A stretch of DNA of 64,000 nucleotides. Source: Mucilaginibacter_A sp050955045 (GTDB taxonomy: Bacteria > Bacteroidota > Bacteroidia > Sphingobacteriales > Sphingobacteriaceae). Where the stretch lies: NCBI GenBank assembly GCA_050955045.1, contig JBPBQV010000002.1:124001-188000 (forward strand). The letters are read 5' to 3'. Made by a program: the position numbers and the translations under genes. Numbering within the stretch: position 1 is the first letter of the stretch; each line of letters opens with the position of its first letter. The notes beneath the pieces are model-generated. The model did no database searches. It saw only the letters and a list, made by a program, of their open reading frames with translations, and had not been told where the DNA came from. Below are positions 35,774 to 44,374 of the stretch, piece after piece.

Positions 35774-37033
35774 TTAATCCTTCATTAATTTTTTAATCAT
35801 TTCTGCACTTTGTTGCCGGCCAAACTGCAATCGTTCTTTAAAAAAATCCTGAGTATGGTTAAAATGCAACTTATAGCCCTCAATATCTCCGTAATTAACT
35901 ATAGCTGACCAATCTCTCACAGCTGAATGGAATTCCAGATCATCTCCCCGAATTGATTTATCATACAATGCGGTTTCTATTGACTCTTCCAGTAAACTTT
36001 CATTTTTGAATAAATATTCTGCAATTCCTAATCGCAAACGAAATGGTGGAGTTTGACAAATTAAGTTATCATACGGATTCACCTGTAAATTATACCAAGC
36101 ATCAACCATACTTAAAATACTTAAATGTGAATTTGGCTTTCTTGAAAGTGAATTTGCAGAAAGGGAAAATTCTTTCATGATGCCATCATCCAGCAAAATT
36201 GGTGTTCTGCTTTCATGAAATACAAAATCTCTTGCTTTGTACAAACGTTTGCGGAGTTCTTTTTCTTCTTCCTGAATCATCAGCTTAAATAATTCTGATT
36301 CTGACACAGCATATTGCTTTACCTGCTGTTTAGCATAAGGGTTTAAAATAGCCATTCCGGCATAAACATGTGCCTTATAACTAAATATGCGGAGCATGAT
36401 CAATATTTTCACATTATCAATTCCGCCAACATAAGCTGCATTTTCCCAAGGATAAAATCCTGATGCTGCACATGCTGTTCCCATACTCTCGAAACCAACA
36501 TGAGTTACGGCTTGTGTATCGGCAACAATTTTATCATGCTCGTGATAGTCATTCATTTCTACTAAATCTATTTCTAAAAGAAGCAAAATATCAACCATAT
36601 CCTGATAAGCTTTTTTATCACAACGATGTGGAATTATAGCCAGTTTTTGTCCTTTAGGCAAAAAACCTGGTCCGTGCAAAGCATGAAAAGTAATAATAGA
36701 TGTATTAACGGGTAAGAATTCTTCAAAAGCAGCAATTTCCGGATGTTTGACAGATGTTTGTCCGGCCACGATTGCTCCTGCTTTTGCATACGGACCATAA
36801 CGCGCCACAACATCTTTAACTTTATCCGTTTCAACAGAAAATATCAAAATATCACTTCGCTGCGCGGTTTCTCTTCCATCTAAAAAAATTTTGATCTGGT
36901 AAGGATTTAATTCTTCGCTTAAGGTTTCAAAATTATGCGGCAAATCGCTGCCGCAAACCTCTAAACCTTTCTGTGCAAATGCTTTTGCGTAAAGCTTGCC
37001 CATATCTCCTAAACCGATAAATCCAATAATCAT
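35774..37033 (-). CDS. tyrA: Prephenate dehydrogenase, fungal TYR1-like
   Basis: Oxidative decarboxylation of prephenate to 4-hydroxyphenylpyruvate for tyrosine synthesis. The 419-residue protein begins with a Rossmann motif FIGLGDMGKLYAKAF (5-19). Internal blocks VAGQTSVKHPEIAAFE, TFHALHGPGFLPKGQ, HDKIVADTQAVTHVGFESMG and AHVYAGMAILNPYAKQQ follow those of yeast Tyr1p as I remember it, rather than the short bacterial TyrA form of about 280 residues. It sits inside the ribosomal gene region between rpsJ and rplC with no other aromatic-pathway gene nearby. Arogenate specificity cannot be excluded. Confidence 0.8.
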   Translation of the reverse strand: MIIGFIGLGDMGKLYAKAFAQKGLEVCGSDLPHNFETLSEELNPYQIKIFLDGRETAQRSDILIFSVETDKVKDVVARYGPYAKAGAIVAGQTSVKHPEIAAFEEFLPVNTSIITFHALHGPGFLPKGQKLAIIPHRCDKKAYQDMVDILLLLEIDLVEMNDYHEHDKIVADTQAVTHVGFESMGTACAASGFYPWENAAYVGGIDNVKILIMLRIFSYKAHVYAGMAILNPYAKQQVKQYAVSESELFKLMIQEEEKELRKRLYKARDFVFHESRTPILLDDGIMKEFSLSANSLSRKPNSHLSILSMVDAWYNLQVNPYDNLICQTPPFRLRLGIAEYLFKNESLLEESIETALYDKSIRGDDLEFHSAVRDWSAIVNYGDIEGYKLHFNHTQDFFKERLQFGRQQSAEMIKKLMKD

Positions 37034-37148
37034 GCGGCTAAGTTAATTATGATTGATAAATTTAAAGAGGATACACTATATTCGTTTTGTAATCATCCTT
37101 ATAAATTATTATACTGGCAGCAGCAAATAAAAATTTATTACTAAACTA

Positions 37149-37178
37149 AAGCTTCTTTTATGCACCAAAAAACAGCAT
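37149..37178. repeat. Degenerate composite 30-base repeat
   Basis: AAGCTTCTTTTATG (37149-37162) followed by CCAAAAAACAGCAT (37165-37178): same 30-base span and layout as the composite at 3706. The ATG of the next gene lies inside it. Confidence 0.7.
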
Positions 37179-37855
37179 TCCGTTTATCACAGGTAATTCT
37201 GTTATCTACTATTTTATCAGTTGGTTATGCGCAAGATTCTTCCAAAGTAAAACCCCGAATAGCCGGAATTACAAAAACAAATTCCGTCAAAATTAACCAA
37301 CCAATTATTCCTCAACAAGCTCCTGCTGGACTGATTACGGTTAGTGCTGATAAAAGTATAAATGGGCAATATCACTTTATATTGAGTAAGCTTTTTCATT
37401 ATCAGCAGCCAATGATAACTTCTTTTTATAAAACTGTACAGGACAGCTTGCGGACACAACGCACTAATCTGGCTGCTGTTCAAAATAAATTATCAGTTCA
37501 AACTAAAAATTTGACTGCTTTACAAACAGATGTTGATAGTAAAGAGCAAAGTTTAAATCAAACCAATACTCAAATTAACAGCATTAGTTTTTTGGGAATG
37601 CAGGTTGCTAAAACTACTTACAATACAATTATGTGGGGTTTGGTTATTGCCTTAGGTGCTTTGGCCGCAGCAGTAATTTTTCTTTCCGGAAGTGCACGGC
37701 GTGATGCACATTATCGTACAAAACTTTATAATGAGTTGGAGGAAGAATACAAAGGTTACAAAACCAAAGCAAATGAGAAGGAGAAAAAAATGTCTCGTGA
37801 TTTGCAAACCGTAAGAAATAAGCTGGAAGAAATTACCGGAAATCCGGAGTATTAG
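37160..37855 (+). CDS. Unknown exported coiled-coil membrane protein
   Basis: 231 residues. A signal peptide or anchor covers about 8-25 (LSQVILLSTILSVGYAQ). A Gln/Thr/Asn-rich predicted coiled coil runs about 95-145 (LRTQRTNLAAVQNKL), a TM helix about 155-177 (MWGLVIALGALAAAVIFL), and a charged cytoplasmic coiled coil about 185-226. No known domain was recognised. It lies between tyrA and rpsJ, opposite to the ribosomal genes. The first codons derive from a composite repeat. Confidence 0.75.
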   Translation: MHQKTAFRLSQVILLSTILSVGYAQDSSKVKPRIAGITKTNSVKINQPIIPQQAPAGLITVSADKSINGQYHFILSKLFHYQQPMITSFYKTVQDSLRTQRTNLAAVQNKLSVQTKNLTALQTDVDSKEQSLNQTNTQINSISFLGMQVAKTTYNTIMWGLVIALGALAAAVIFLSGSARRDAHYRTKLYNELEEEYKGYKTKANEKEKKMSRDLQTVRNKLEEITGNPEY

Positions 37856-37857
37856 TA

Positions 37858-37944
37858 ATGCTTCTTTTACTGGATAAAAATTGGTATCAAACAAAAAAGA
37901 TCGTTTCTTTCGAAACGATCTTTTTTGTTTGATAAAAGAAGTAT
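37858..37944. repeat. Inverted repeat copies flanking a terminator
   Basis: ATGCTTCTTTTACT (37858-37871) and GATAAAAGAAGTAT (37931-37944) face each other on either side of the 37893-37926 terminator. Confidence 0.85.
37893..37926. terminator. Bidirectional terminator, unknown gene / rpsJ
   Basis: AAAAAAGATCGTTTC (37893-37907) pairs perfectly with GAAACGATCTTTTTT (37912-37926), four-base loop. Serves both convergent transcripts and ends the rpsL-rpsG-fusA-rpsJ unit. Confidence 0.93.
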
Positions 37945-37948
37945 AACC

Positions 37949-38254
37949 TTACACTTTGATTTCAACTTCAACGCCACTTGGCAATTCCAGTTTCATTAAA
38001 GCATCTACTGTTTTAGAGTTTGAGCTGTAAATATCAAGCAAACGTTTGTAAGAGCACAGTTGAAATTGCTCACGTGCTTTTTTGTTTACATGCGGTGAAC
38101 GCAAAACTGTAAAAATTCTTTTTTCGGTTGGTAAAGGAAGCGGTCCGCTAACCACAGCGCCGGTCGGCTTTACAGTTTTTACAATTTTTTCAGCAGATTT
38201 ATCTACTAAGTTGTAATCGTAAGATTTTAGTTTGATTCTGATTCTTTGGCTCAT
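37949..38254 (-). CDS. rpsJ: 30S ribosomal protein S10
   Basis: 101 residues: MSQRIRIKLKSYDYNLVDKS, TGAVVSGPLPLPTEKRIFTVLRSPHVNKKAREQF. Unusually it is followed by a strong terminator instead of rplC, so it ends the str-type operon here. Confidence 0.97.
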   Translation of the reverse strand: MSQRIRIKLKSYDYNLVDKSAEKIVKTVKPTGAVVSGPLPLPTEKRIFTVLRSPHVNKKAREQFQLCSYKRLLDIYSSNSKTVDALMKLELPSGVEVEIKV

Positions 38255-38323
38255 TTTGTTTTTTTGTAAAGTATAACCGTAAGAGCTATTAGTTACGGTT
38301 ACACAATAAGCTTATTTATACTG

Positions 38324-38337
38324 ATGCTTCTTTTAGC
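38324..38337 (+). repeat. Repeat copy in fusA-rpsJ gap
   Basis: ATGCTTCTTTTAGC matches the first 12 core bases, followed by ACCTAAATTT. Confidence 0.8.
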
Positions 38338-38345
38338 ACCTAAAT

Positions 38346-40448
38346 TTATGCGTGTGCTTTTCCTTTTGATTTAGCAACTACTTCTTCCTGTACATTACGA
38401 GGAGCTGGTTCATAGTGATCAAACTCCATGGTAGAAGTTGCACGGCCGGAAGTAATGGTACGCAATTGTGTTACATAACCAAACATTTCTGACAATGGAA
38501 CAGTAGCTTTAACTACTTGTGCACCTGCACGAGAATCCATACCTAATAACTGACCACGACGACGGTTCATATCACCAATAACATCACCCATGTTTTCTTC
38601 AGGAGTCAGGATTTCAATCTTCATAATTGGCTCCAACAATACTGGTTTACATTTTGGTAATGCTTCGCGATAAGCAGAACGTGCACAAATCTCAAAAGAT
38701 AAAGCATCTGAATCGACTGCGTGGAAAGAGCCGTCAATTAAACGAACTTTCATATCCTGTAATGGATAGCCTGCTAACACACCGTTTGCCATTGCAGCAG
38801 CAAAACCTTTTTCTACAGATGGAATAAACTCACGGGGAATAGAACCACCAGAAATTTCATTCACAAATTGTAAACCTGTTTTACCTTCGTCGTTTGGAGA
38901 AATGATGATCTGAATATCAGCAAATTTACCACGACCACCAGTTTGTTTCTTGTAAGTTTCGCGGTGTTGGGTTGTACCAGTAATTGCTTCTTTGTAAGAA
39001 ACCTGTGGAGCACCTTGATTAACTTCAACCTTAAATTCACGTTTCAAACGATCCATGATAATATCCAAGTGAAGCTCGCCCATACCTGAAATGACAGTTT
39101 GACCAGTTTCTTCATCAGTATTAACACGGAAAGTTGGATCTTCTTCGGTTAATTTACCTAAAGCCATACCTAATTTATCTACGTCAGCCTGAGTTTTAGG
39201 TTCGATAGCTAAACCGATAACCGGTTCAGGGAAATTCATAGACTCAAGAATGATCGGGAATTTCTCGTCACAAAGTGTATCACCTGTTTTAATATCCTTA
39301 AATCCAACTACCGCAGCAATATCACCTGCTCCAACATTTGGAATAGGATTTTGCTTGTTGGCGTGCATCTGGAAGATACGAGAAATACGTTCTTTGTTAT
39401 CAGAACGCATATTATGCACATAAGAACCAGCTTCCAAATTACCTGAGTACACACGGATAAAGCACAAACGACCAACGAACGGATCGGTTGCAATTTTAAA
39501 CGCTAATGCAGCAAATGGTTCTTTAACATCTGGTTTACGCAAAACTTCTTCGCCAGTATCTGGGTTTGTTCCGATGATACCTTCTACGTCCATTGGTGAT
39601 GGCAATAATTCCATCACATAATCCAGCATAGTTTGCACACCTTTATTTTTGAAAGATGAACCGCAAACCATCGGAACGATTTTAGCATCCAAAACAGCCT
39701 GACGCAAAGCATCTAAAACTTCGCGTTCTGTAATTGTTTCAGGAGCATCGAAGAATTTCTCCATCAAGCTTTCATCGTATTCTGCTACTGATTCAAGTAA
39801 TTTCTCTCTCCACTCAGTCGCTTCTTCAATCATATCAGCTGGAATTGGCACTTCAGTAAAGGTCATTCCTTTATCATGCTCATTCCAAACAATACCACGG
39901 AAGTTGATCAAATCGATTACGCCTTTAAAACCTTCTTCAGCGCCAATGGGCAATTGCAATGGTACAGCATTACTGCCTAACATTGTTTTTACCTGCTTAA
40001 CAACTTTTAAAAAGTCTGCACCAGAACGGTCCATCTTATTAACGAAACCGATACGGGCAACGTTGTAGTTGTTAGCTAATCTCCAGTTGGTTTCTGATTG
40101 TGGCTCAACACCATCAACCGCAGAAAACAAGAAAACTAAACCATCCAACACCCGTAACGAACGATTTACCTCAACGGTAAAATCTACGTGTCCTGGTGTA
40201 TCAATAATATTGATGTGATAAGTTTGTCCTCTATATTTCCAATCAACAGTTGTAGCAGCTGAAGTAATGGTGATACCACGCTCCTGCTCTTGTGCCATCC
40301 AATCCATCGTTGCAGCACCTTCGTGCACCTCACCAATTTTATGACTTACACCAGAGTAGTACAGAATACGCTCTGTAGTAGTGGTTTTACCAGCATCAAT
40401 GTGAGCGGCAATACCAATGTTTCTTGTATATTTTAAATCTCTTGACAT
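38346..40448 (-). CDS. fusA: Elongation factor G
   Basis: Translocation GTPase of 700 residues. G1 AHIDAGKTTTTERIL (14-28), switch II DTPGHVDFTVEV near 84-95, NKMDR near 139-143; domain IV includes GRGKFADIQI and domain V MFGYVTQLRTITSGRATSTMEF. All GTPase motifs are intact and length is standard. Confidence 0.98.
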   Translation of the reverse strand: MSRDLKYTRNIGIAAHIDAGKTTTTERILYYSGVSHKIGEVHEGAATMDWMAQEQERGITITSAATTVDWKYRGQTYHINIIDTPGHVDFTVEVNRSLRVLDGLVFLFSAVDGVEPQSETNWRLANNYNVARIGFVNKMDRSGADFLKVVKQVKTMLGSNAVPLQLPIGAEEGFKGVIDLINFRGIVWNEHDKGMTFTEVPIPADMIEEATEWREKLLESVAEYDESLMEKFFDAPETITEREVLDALRQAVLDAKIVPMVCGSSFKNKGVQTMLDYVMELLPSPMDVEGIIGTNPDTGEEVLRKPDVKEPFAALAFKIATDPFVGRLCFIRVYSGNLEAGSYVHNMRSDNKERISRIFQMHANKQNPIPNVGAGDIAAVVGFKDIKTGDTLCDEKFPIILESMNFPEPVIGLAIEPKTQADVDKLGMALGKLTEEDPTFRVNTDEETGQTVISGMGELHLDIIMDRLKREFKVEVNQGAPQVSYKEAITGTTQHRETYKKQTGGRGKFADIQIIISPNDEGKTGLQFVNEISGGSIPREFIPSVEKGFAAAMANGVLAGYPLQDMKVRLIDGSFHAVDSDALSFEICARSAYREALPKCKPVLLEPIMKIEILTPEENMGDVIGDMNRRRGQLLGMDSRAGAQVVKATVPLSEMFGYVTQLRTITSGRATSTMEFDHYEPAPRNVQEEVVAKSKGKAHA

Positions 40449-40547
40449 TTTCTTTTTTGTTTGATTTCTCCGATTTTATAAATGATTACACCGACTATTT
40501 AAACTAAACAATCGGTGCAATCTTATATTAATCTGTGTAATCTAGAT

Positions 40548-41015
40548 TTAGAAACGGAAATGAGAGAACGCTTTATTGGCTTCTGCCATTTTATGCGTAT
40601 CTTCTTTCTTTTTCACTGCAGAACCTTCACCTTTTGCAGCAGAAATAATTTCACCAGCTAGTTTCTCCATCATGGTTTTTTCACCACGTTTACGAGAATA
40701 GCTAATTAACCATTTCATACCCAAAGCAATTTTACGCTCCGGACGAACTTCTGTAGGCACCTGGAAGTTAGCACCACCAACACGGCGGGATTTAACTTCA
40801 ACAGCTGGCATTACATTGTTCAATGCTTTTTTCCAGGTATCCAAACCGCTTTCGCTTGTTCTTTTTTCTACCAGTTCAACAGCATCATAAAAAATAGTAT
40901 AAGCGGTAGATTTTTTACCGTCATACATCATATTATTTACAAACCTGGTAACCAAAGTATCATTGAACTTTGGATCAGGAAGGATAATTCTCTTTTTTGG
41001 TTTCGACTTTCTCAT
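40548..41015 (-). CDS. rpsG: 30S ribosomal protein S7
   Basis: 155 residues: MRKSKPKKRIILPDPKFNDTLVTRFVN, KSRRVGGANFQVPTEVRPERK and LISYSRKRGEKTM. Lies 20 bases after rpsL. Confidence 0.97.
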   Translation of the reverse strand: MRKSKPKKRIILPDPKFNDTLVTRFVNNMMYDGKKSTAYTIFYDAVELVEKRTSESGLDTWKKALNNVMPAVEVKSRRVGGANFQVPTEVRPERKIALGMKWLISYSRKRGEKTMMEKLAGEIISAAKGEGSAVKKKEDTHKMAEANKAFSHFRF

Positions 41016-41035
41016 TTGTTGCTATCCTCCTTGAA

Positions 41036-41458
41036 TTATTTCTTTTTCTTAGCTGGTGCACCTTTTGCCGCTGCAACTGGTTGACCTGGTTTAGGACGTT
41101 TCGTTCCGTATTTAGAACGACGTTGGTTACGGCCTGCAACTCCTGAAGTATCCAATGCGCCACGGATGATGTGGTAACGAACACCTGGTAAATCTTTCAC
41201 ACGACCACCACGAATCAATACGATCGAGTGTTCCTGTAAATTGTGGCCTTCGCCGGGAATATACGCATTCACCTCTTTGCCGTTGGTTAAACGAACACGG
41301 GCAACTTTACGCATGGCTGAGTTTGGTTTTTTAGGGGTAGTGGTGTACACACGTGTGCACACACCTCTTCGCTGTGGACAGCTGTCCAACGCTGGCGACT
41401 TACTCTTGTCAACCATAGCTACTCTACCTTTTCTAACTAATTGCTGAATAGTAGGCAT
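41036..41458 (-). CDS. rpsL: 30S ribosomal protein S12
   Basis: 140 residues. SPALDSCPQRRGVCTRVYTTTPKKPNSAMRKVARVRL and GHNLQEHSIVLIRGGRVKDLPGVRYH include the lysines whose mutation gives streptomycin resistance (here TTPKKPN and RVKDLPG, wild type). A Lys/Ala-rich tail follows KRPKPGQ. First gene of its operon. Confidence 0.97.
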   Translation of the reverse strand: MPTIQQLVRKGRVAMVDKSKSPALDSCPQRRGVCTRVYTTTPKKPNSAMRKVARVRLTNGKEVNAYIPGEGHNLQEHSIVLIRGGRVKDLPGVRYHIIRGALDTSGVAGRNQRRSKYGTKRPKPGQPVAAAKGAPAKKKK

Positions 41459-41505
41459 TTTTGCTTTTAAATGTTTACAGTATTTTCCTTATATTAAAAG
41501 GACTG

Positions 41506-41536
41506 CGAAAGTAGCAACTTTATTTTTGATTATCAA
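41506..41536 (-). promoter_or_regulatory. Promoter of rpsL-rpsG-fusA-rpsJ operon
   Basis: On the minus strand TTG (41534-41536), 20-base spacer, TACTTTCG (41506-41513), matching TAnnTTTG at all but one base; 47 bases before the rpsL start. Confidence 0.82.
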
Positions 41537-41562
41537 GGGGTTGTGAGAAAAGAATTTTGGAT

Positions 41563-41576
41563 GATAAAAGAAGCAT
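41563..41576 (-). repeat. 14-base repeat, exact copy
   Basis: GATAAAAGAAGCAT, upstream of the rpsL promoter. Confidence 0.95.
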
Positions 41577-41704
41577 GAACATAGCAATCTATTTAAAATG
41601 AGGTATAAAATATTCAAATCAGTACAACAATACTTCATGCTGTAAAAACCTTAACCGGCCATATATTGTTAGCCCTGCAACTTTATAAAACCAGCCAATT
41701 TAAA

Positions 41705-41718
41705 ATGCTTCTTTTATA
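41705..41718 (+). repeat. Near copy of repeat upstream of nth-like gene
   Basis: ATGCTTCTTTTATA, one mismatch, 23 bases before the ATG. Confidence 0.8.
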
Positions 41719-41740
41719 ACACTAATTTGTACAAAAGTTC

Positions 41741-42454
41741 ATGCTGACCATCATTCCCAATAAAGAAGAATTTGTTCTGGAAGTGCATCACCGTTTATCA
41801 GTAGTTTATGGTAGTCAGATCAAGTATTTTCATGATTTGGATCCGTTGAGCGAACTGGTTTCTGCATTGTTATCACATCGAACCAAAAACCGAGATTCTG
41901 GTCAGGCATTTAAAAATTTGCGGGAAAAGTTTGAGACTTGGGAAGCTGTACGAGATGCCGTTACAGATGAAGTACAAACTGCTATTAAGCCTTGTACCTG
42001 GCCGGAGCAGAAAGCACCGCGTATACAACAAGTGCTGCGTTTGGTAACCGAACGACATGGCTCTTTATCCTTAGATTTTTTGGCTGAAATGGAAGTATCA
42101 GCCGCTCGAAAGTGGCTGGAAGAATTATCTGGTGTTGGGCCAAAAACTAGCGCCGCTGTCATGTCGTTCAGCATTTTGCGTGCCAAAGCTTTGCCGGTAG
42201 ATTCTCATCATTTTCGGGTTGCAGTTCGTTTAGGCATTATCGATGCTAAAATTGGCGAAGGAAAAGCGAACCGTGTGCTGGAGAATTTGCTGCCACCTGA
42301 TTTTACCGCGCAAGAAATGTACGATAATCATCAGGTGATGATGCGGCATGGGCAAAAAGTTTGCTTTCATTTCAACCCAAACTGTCCAAATTGTGTATTA
42401 TTAGATCTTTGTCCGACAGGGCAAAATTTAATAAACAAAACAGCGCTCACCTAA
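41741..42454 (+). CDS. Endonuclease III-like DNA glycosylase (HhH-GPD, FeS)
   Basis: Base-excision repair glycosylase/lyase of 237 residues. Helix-hairpin-helix LSGVGPKTSAAV (129-140) with catalytic K135, aspartate D154 in PVDSHHFRV, and an iron-sulphur loop with cysteines at 208, 215, 218 and 224 (C-x6-C-x2-C-x5-C). All catalytic features are present. The N-terminal region diverges from classical Nth (SHRTKNRDSG in place of SAQTTD), so it may be a separate Nth subgroup with different lesion preference. Confidence 0.9.
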   Translation: MLTIIPNKEEFVLEVHHRLSVVYGSQIKYFHDLDPLSELVSALLSHRTKNRDSGQAFKNLREKFETWEAVRDAVTDEVQTAIKPCTWPEQKAPRIQQVLRLVTERHGSLSLDFLAEMEVSAARKWLEELSGVGPKTSAAVMSFSILRAKALPVDSHHFRVAVRLGIIDAKIGEGKANRVLENLLPPDFTAQEMYDNHQVMMRHGQKVCFHFNPNCPNCVLLDLCPTGQNLINKTALT

Positions 42455-42476
42455 AAGTAGAACTTCAAAAAGATGC

Positions 42477-42490
42477 CATAAAAACAGCAT
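42477..42490 (-). repeat. GT-form repeat, near copy
   Basis: CATAAAAACAGCAT, one mismatch, between convergent genes. Confidence 0.8.
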
Positions 42491-42508
42491 CCTTTTGATT
42501 AAACTTAG

Positions 42509-43387
42509 TTAATGTAAAAACTGCATATCTTCTTCAGTCAACTGAATATGGGCAGCTTTTATATTTTCTTCAAAATGTTTTAAAGAAGATGTTCCCGGGA
42601 TAGGTAAAATCCAGGGAGAATGATGCAGCAGCCAGGCAATATTAATTTGTGCTTCTGTTGCCTGATATTTCTGAGCAATTTTAGTGATGCGGTCATCTTT
42701 TTGGGCCATTGAATTCAATAAGGAAAAATATGGAATCAGTGGAATTTCGTTTGCTTCACAAATATGCAATACTTCTTCTGCACCTCTATTTTCTCCGTGG
42801 TTTGATTTTACAGTAGTGCGCTGCCCGTGGCCAAACATATTTTCAACCGTTGCAATTGCGCCCATTTTTAAAGCTGTTTCCAGCTCTTCCGGCGTAACAT
42901 TACTTACGCCAACGTGCAAAATCTTGCCTTCCTGCTGCAATTGAAACATCGTTTCCATTGATTTTTCAAATGAAGTAGAACCTGGCATCACCCTAAAATG
43001 AACAACAGCCATTTGCTCAAGCTTCAAAGTTCGCAGGTTATTTTCAATACTGGTCCGTAAATTTTCTGGGCTGTTATAAGCAATCCAACTTTTATCCGGC
43101 TTGCGTGCACCGCCAACTTTGGTACAAATAACCAGGTTATCCGCATAAGGATACAAAGCTTCAGCAATCAAACGGTTGGTTACATCTTCACCATAATAAT
43201 CGGCTGTATCTATAAAATTGATCCCGCTTTTAACGGTTTGCCGCAAAATTTCCAATGCTTCCGGCCGGTTTGACGGTTCGCCGTAAATGCCTTCTCCTGT
43301 TAAGCGCATTGTCCCGTAGCCTAAACGATTAACTATTAATGGATGATCGCTTTTGGCTGCAATTGTTATGGTTTGAGGTAAATTCAT
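42509..43387 (-). CDS. Aldo/keto reductase
   Basis: NADPH-dependent oxidoreductase of 292 residues with a TIM-barrel fold. Catalytic tetrad visible as D60, Y65 (FIDTADYYGED), K90 (VICTKVGG) and H130 (AVVHFRV). C-terminal PIPGTSSLKHFEENI binds the cofactor phosphate. Physiological substrate unknown. The cupin gene lies 39 bases upstream on the same strand, so the two may share a transcript. Confidence 0.9.
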   Translation of the reverse strand: MNLPQTITIAAKSDHPLIVNRLGYGTMRLTGEGIYGEPSNRPEALEILRQTVKSGINFIDTADYYGEDVTNRLIAEALYPYADNLVICTKVGGARKPDKSWIAYNSPENLRTSIENNLRTLKLEQMAVVHFRVMPGSTSFEKSMETMFQLQQEGKILHVGVSNVTPEELETALKMGAIATVENMFGHGQRTTVKSNHGENRGAEEVLHICEANEIPLIPYFSLLNSMAQKDDRITKIAQKYQATEAQINIAWLLHHSPWILPIPGTSSLKHFEENIKAAHIQLTEEDMQFLH

Positions 43388-43426
43388 GAATTAGAAATTT
43401 TAAATAATATTTTACGAAGATCGGCT

Positions 43427-43786
43427 TTAAATATCCTCCACAAAATTAATTGGCTCATCTTCTGCAAAAACCACGTAAGCGCGTTTCCAGGGTTCGTCGC
43501 CCAGCATTTGCCAGGTGTGTCCACTGCCGGTAGTATCCATCGCAATTAAAACTTCACCAGCTTTCAACACAAATTTTTCTCCGCTAAAAACAGTAAATTC
43601 TAAAGTACCGGTTAGTGTAAGTACAAATTGCGTTTTTGGCGCGGTGTGCCAATCGTAACCGGAACCGGCCTCAGTTTCTTTAAATTTGATGGAGATTGCT
43701 TTTGTGCTAAAATTTTCTGCAACGGAACCGGTTTTGATATGCGAATGCCCATCATCACCGGTAAATAATTGATAAGCTTTGATCAT
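43427..43786 (-). CDS. Small single-domain cupin protein
   Basis: 119 residues forming one beta-barrel: YDWHTAPKTQFVLTLTGTLEFTVFSGEKFVLKAGEVLIAMDTTGSGHTWQ carries the two cupin motifs, with candidate metal ligands His (DWHTAP), Gln and the later His (GHTW). Function unknown; enzymes and regulators both occur in this family. It precedes the aldo/keto reductase gene. Confidence 0.75.
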   Translation of the reverse strand: MIKAYQLFTGDDGHSHIKTGSVAENFSTKAISIKFKETEAGSGYDWHTAPKTQFVLTLTGTLEFTVFSGEKFVLKAGEVLIAMDTTGSGHTWQMLGDEPWKRAYVVFAEDEPINFVEDI

Positions 43787-43804
43787 GAATAACAGTTTTA
43801 GGTT

Positions 43805-43818
43805 GATAAAAGAAGCAG
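43805..43818 (-). repeat. Near copy of repeat
   Basis: GATAAAAGAAGCAG, one mismatch, preceded by TTTTAGGTT. Confidence 0.8.
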
Positions 43819-43825
43819 TATCAAA

Positions 43826-44326
43826 TTATATCCTTTTGAAGTTCATGCTTTTACCAATAAATTTAAACTTCCAGTAGCCGGTAACTTTCATCAAACCTTC
43901 GCGCGATAAAGAAACTGCCGAACTCCATGTGCGGCCGCTTTTAGCATCGTAAATCAAGCCGTTTTCCCAGGAATTTGTTTCAGGATTATAAATCAGGTTA
44001 TCTACTACATCCATTCCAATCAGCTTACGGTTTTGCAAAGCTTTGTCAGGATTTTTCTCATCAACACGCATGTTCATTGGCCTGGCTTTATCATCAGAAT
44101 CATCAAACCAAGTTAATTTTGCCCCGTACTCGTTTCCATTTTTATAAACCTGTACAATGCAATTTTTTTCTTCCGAAATCCATTTTCCGCAAATTTTATC
44201 CTGTGGAAGAACGCCTGTAGTGAGTATTTGTGCGGAAGACTGATTTATGTTACTCAAGCTGAATAGCAAAATCAAACAGTAAAAAATGGCTGTGTTAGAG
44301 ATAGTTCCCGATGCTGTTTTTATCAT
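43826..44326 (-). CDS. DUF2147 exported protein
   Basis: 166 residues with a signal peptide to about SSAQ (31-34), then a beta-rich DUF2147 domain: GKWISEEKNCIVQVYKNG, GKLTWF-like AKLTWFDDSDD, NPDKALQNRKLIGMDVV, ENGLIYDAKSGRTWSS. The family is periplasmic and of unknown function. The first six residues MIKTAS are encoded by a GT-form repeat copy; a start at Met further in is not available before the signal peptide core. Confidence 0.85.
   Translation of the reverse strand: MIKTASGTISNTAIFYCLILLFSLSNINQSSAQILTTGVLPQDKICGKWISEEKNCIVQVYKNGNEYGAKLTWFDDSDDKARPMNMRVDEKNPDKALQNRKLIGMDVVDNLIYNPETNSWENGLIYDAKSGRTWSSAVSLSREGLMKVTGYWKFKFIGKSMNFKRI
44311..44324 (+). repeat. GT-form repeat, exact, at a gene start
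   Basis: ATGCTGTTTTTATC; the complement GATAAAAACAGCAT begins at the third base of the ATG of the DUF2147 gene. Confidence 0.88.
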
Positions 44327-44374
44327 ATAAAATATCCGTTTGCAACTTTAGGGTTGCTTTTACTTTGTTTATCA

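Noticed and set aside
41637..41652. ATGCTGTAAAAACC as a GT-form repeat
   Set aside because: The middle of the core is AAAA instead of TTTT, so it does not fit either form.
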